NCBI GenBank assembly: GCA_025642065.1
Contig: JAODUP010000089.1
Location: forward strand, 485,501 to 549,500
Length of the DNA: 64,000 nucleotides
Direction: 5' to 3'
Origin: Paralvinella palmiformis
Taxonomy: Eukaryota; Annelida; Polychaeta; Terebellida; Alvinellidae
Of the stretch, positions 1 through 64,000 are shown in pieces; the stretch's first letter is position 1, and each line of letters starts with the position of its first letter. The notes beneath the pieces were generated by a model. That model did no database searches and was not told the DNA's origin. It saw only the letters and a list, made by a program, of their open reading frames with translations. Made by a program: the position numbers and the translations under genes.

Positions 1-1442
1 TTAAGAATTTTCTAAAATAATGGATAAGTAAATAAAAATTATAACTTACAACAATGCTGGACAGGGTCAATTACCAGATATTTCAGATGCCAGAAGAAAC
101 ATGCGTTAGTTAATGTCAGATCTGGACAAACATTAGCTGCGGGAGATGTCCTGAATTACACAGAGATCAATCACTGGCACTCCACCTCCCAGATCTATCC
201 AGACACTGATAATTACACGTAGAAAAAAACACCACTTTTCCAAAACCAATATCAACCCGACATGCATTATACTGTAGTAGTAAACTTGGCAGTTTTATCA
301 TGAAAAATCTTAAAACATCGAAAAGGCAAGTTAGAAAGGCATGTAGATAAGATAAGTGACTTGGACCAGCCATCATTCTCTGTGATGAGTCATGATAAAT
401 GGCAGTGGCCAGACATCCATGTGTGTGTGGGATCTTCACTATTCAATGTTGACCAGTGGGGAAACATACTAGTACAAATGGAAATTATTTCTGAATATTT
501 ATCTTTATATGAGACTTTGCTAAACTGCTTCTGACAGCCCTTTGAGTGGCATGTGGTTTGACAGGTTGATGAATCAACAACACTGAAAACGCCTTGTAAT
601 AATCCACCAGGTACTTGGAATTAACAAAACTTGTTTGCTATTGAGTATTGCTTTTGGAAGGAATACCATTATAAACAGGGCTGTGATAATTAATTCCAAC
701 TCAAAATTGATCAATTCCATTTTTTTTATAAATAATTCCGGAATTGAATTGACCCCATGCCTAATATTGGTGATTGTCACTGACCACCTGCTCAACAGGC
801 AGTTAGTAAAATCTGTTACTGTACACAGCCACACACACCTGTCTTTTATATGCAGTGGTGACAAATTAGAGCAAATTGCATGTGGGCCAAATAAAAATAA
901 AACACTACCCACTATAAAAAAAATTAGACATTCCAAATAAGTGGAACTATACACTTATAGCATGGTTACTTAATATGGTTTGAGAATCAACCTTCCTTGT
1001 TGATGACAACAGATACACACCTTTTCCATGCCATGCAAATAAAATGTTAGTTATGGTTTATTCACTATTAATTCTGTAGATACTTTATTATTGCCAGTGA
1101 TATCTTCTGCATTTTTCTTTTTCACGGTAGTCCTTTACTAAAAGACTTTCTAGTTGATAGTGCACTATGATGTAGATGTCTGGGTCTTTGAATCAAATTC
1201 TAGGATTGTCTTTGAGATGTTTAATCAGATCCTAACATTTAACTAGAGGTAGTCCCTTGCCCATATCACAGCTAAACAGAATACTCACTGATGTGAAGAT
1301 AATGAAATCACACCTTTCTGTGCATGCTGGTCTTTGATGATTCGCTAACAGAAACATATTTTTGCAGTTGTATATATAAAAATTATCAGATTGGGTGAAC
1401 CTGGAAATACTTTAAAGTATTTTTGTTAATTCTATATTTCAG
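1..1442 (+). other. Upstream intron or 5' flank of INO80, no exon seen
   Basis: No reading frame here extends the INO80 protein upstream of exon 1, and short open frames on both strands show no recognisable family. The stretch ends in a normal acceptor (TATTTCAG at 1435-1442). Because exon 1 starts with two bases of a split codon, the preceding exon must lie further upstream. A perfect 12-bp palindrome AATTCCGGAATT sits near 737-748. Confidence 0.7.
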
Positions 1443-62749
<61,307 letters not shown>

Positions 62750-63182
62750 TAGATTCTGCTCAATTCTGATCACATGTACAGACACAGATAAGACACATAA
62801 ACAAACAGTCAGTCAGACACACATGTGCGTGCATACACACACACACACACATATATATATACACATTTACATACATAGAAACATACAAATGCATGTGCAC
62901 GCAAACACACACAGACACACACGAACAAGAGAACACACATGCCTGATGCATTTATGTAGATTTTAATTTGTCAGCAGTCCTGTTGTGTTGATAATTGTGA
63001 CTGTTAGCAGGGAGTTTATGTAAGTGTCCATTGATGTTTGTGTTAAACAGATATTTACAAAGTGCTCATTAACTAAATAATCTGAGGTCTCCTTTTAATG
63101 TTAAACTTCAGTAATTGTAGTTCTTTCACCATTTCATGCGCACACCCATATTAGTGTTACTGTATCAAATTAAATATATTGT

Positions 63183-63186
<4 letters not shown>

Positions 63187-63233
<47 letters not shown>

Positions 63234-63236
63234 GTG

Positions 63237-63284
<48 letters not shown>
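63187..63284. repeat. Paired (TA)n arrays in 3' UTR
   Basis: Two TA runs separated by TGTGTGTGTGGTGTGATG. Self-complementary TA can form an extended hairpin in RNA. Confidence 0.92.
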
Positions 63285-63286
<2 letters not shown>

Positions 63287-63378
63287 TTCATTCAGGGTAT
63301 ATATACTGAAACAAATGATATTTTTAAATCTTAGTTTGATTGATAGAACATTATTCATGTATAAATGTTTGTGTAAGA

Positions 63379-63382
<4 letters not shown>

Positions 63383-63462
<80 letters not shown>
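63383..63462. repeat. (CA)n microsatellite in 3' UTR
   Basis: About 40 uninterrupted CA units in the sense strand of the transcript. CA repeats are known binding sites for hnRNP L-type proteins. Confidence 0.95.
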
Positions 63463-63466
<4 letters not shown>

Positions 63467-63545
63467 ATTCAGTCTGTGTGTTTGTTTTGTTCAGGTATAT
63501 TTGGCAAGGTTCAGTGGTGTAATTCTGGAACAGATATAATCATCA

Positions 63546-63551
63546 AATAAA
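63546..63551 (+). terminator. Polyadenylation signal AATAAA
   Basis: Canonical hexamer about 800 bp after the stop, with a GU/U-rich element downstream. A second AATAAA at 63843-63848 is a possible distal site. Confidence 0.7.
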
Positions 63552-63570
63552 CTATTCACTATATTGTGTC

Positions 63571-64000
63571 ATAATTGTTATATTTTGTGTTATTAGTGAG
63601 CTCTCTGTAAAGGTCTATCTATTTTTATCATTTTTATTTACAAGAACAAATAACTTTATCTGTAATTTCAAATGTTGTAAAGTGAGAAGAACATACTAAT
63701 GCATGATTACAAGATGTCTCCATTTCTAAGTAGAGAGCACCAATTTGGGTTCTTGTGTGATGTCTAGCCAATGGTTCAAATGCAGCTTACTCATTCCAGA
63801 CTCACAAAACACTATTAAAATACAAGTATCAGTATACCCTCAAATAAATGCATCTTTGTTTGTTGATCAGTGGTTTTGCAACATTGAACCCAATTTGTAG
63901 TAATATGGTTGGCTCACTGTAATGCTTTGGGATGTGTCCTGTAATATACTTGCATGTACAAGGTAATGCCTTCTCAGCACAGGGTGTGTGTGTGTGTTTG
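63571..64000. other. Downstream flank
   Basis: AT-rich, with a second AATAAA (63843-63848) and a GT run at the window edge (63983-63998). No gene is recognised. Confidence 0.6.

Larger units (their letters stand above)
62750..63570 (+). other. INO80: INO80 3' UTR
   Basis: Runs from the stop to a probable cleavage site shortly after AATAAA at 63546-63551; a GU/U-rich stretch (TTGTTATATTTTGTGTTATT) follows at about 63575. It contains CA-rich sequence (62815-62930), TA arrays (63187-63221, 63242-63284) and a CA array (63383-63462). The end is inferred, not observed. Confidence 0.7.

Overview
This is a eukaryotic, animal-type genomic window. It is AT-rich, full of microsatellites and interspersed repeats, and has short exons separated by GT-AG introns. 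It contains one recognisable protein-coding gene, on the + strand: the ortholog of INO80, the Snf2-family ATPase of the INO80 chromatin-remodelling complex. I assembled 31 exons (1443-1519 through 62640-62749). Every junction keeps frame, and together they encode about 1312 residues up to a TGA stop at 62747-62749. The first exon begins in mid-codon and has no start, so the 5' end of the gene, roughly the N-terminal 240 residues by comparison with human INO80 at about 1556 aa, lies upstream of base 1. The tRNA-headed SINEs, CR1/L2-like LINE remnants and invertebrate-like divergence suggest a marine invertebrate, possibly a mollusc. That taxonomic guess is an inference and is not proven here.

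Layout. 1-1442: upstream intron, no exon seen. 1443-5293: HSA/DBINO region (exons 1-5), which is the actin/Arp4/Arp8 docking platform. 6992-12301: linker and first ATPase lobe (exons 6-16), with Walker A DEMGLGKT, the DEAQ box and LTGTPIQN. 12302-24957: the long INO80-type insertion that splits the two lobes (exons 16-23). 24958-36394: second ATPase lobe (exons 23-25), interrupted by a 10.6 kb intron. 40653-40755: post-helicase segment (exon 26), followed by a 12.9 kb intron. 53668-62749: basic tail with AT-hook-like GRP cores and an RG-rich end (exons 27-31). 62750 to about 63570: microsatellite-laden 3' UTR with an AATAAA signal at 63546-63551. The remainder is downstream sequence.

Non-coding content. 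A tRNA-derived SINE family has at least five copies, one with a perfect 15-bp target-site duplication. A second, more degenerate tRNA-like family is also present. Two CR1/L2-like LINE fragments, a short TIR element with a 5-bp duplication, a foldback palindrome, an inverted pair of an unrecognised ~330-380 bp repeat flanking exons 21-22, and many microsatellites make up most of the identifiable non-coding sequence.

The most unusual gene-structure points are two GC-AG introns, whose GC donors are forced by reading frame, and the inverted repeat pair that could promote back-splicing of exons 21-22. I found no second gene, no CRISPR array, no true tRNA or rRNA gene and no defence-type system. 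The window is one large chromatin-remodeller gene with repeat-rich introns.
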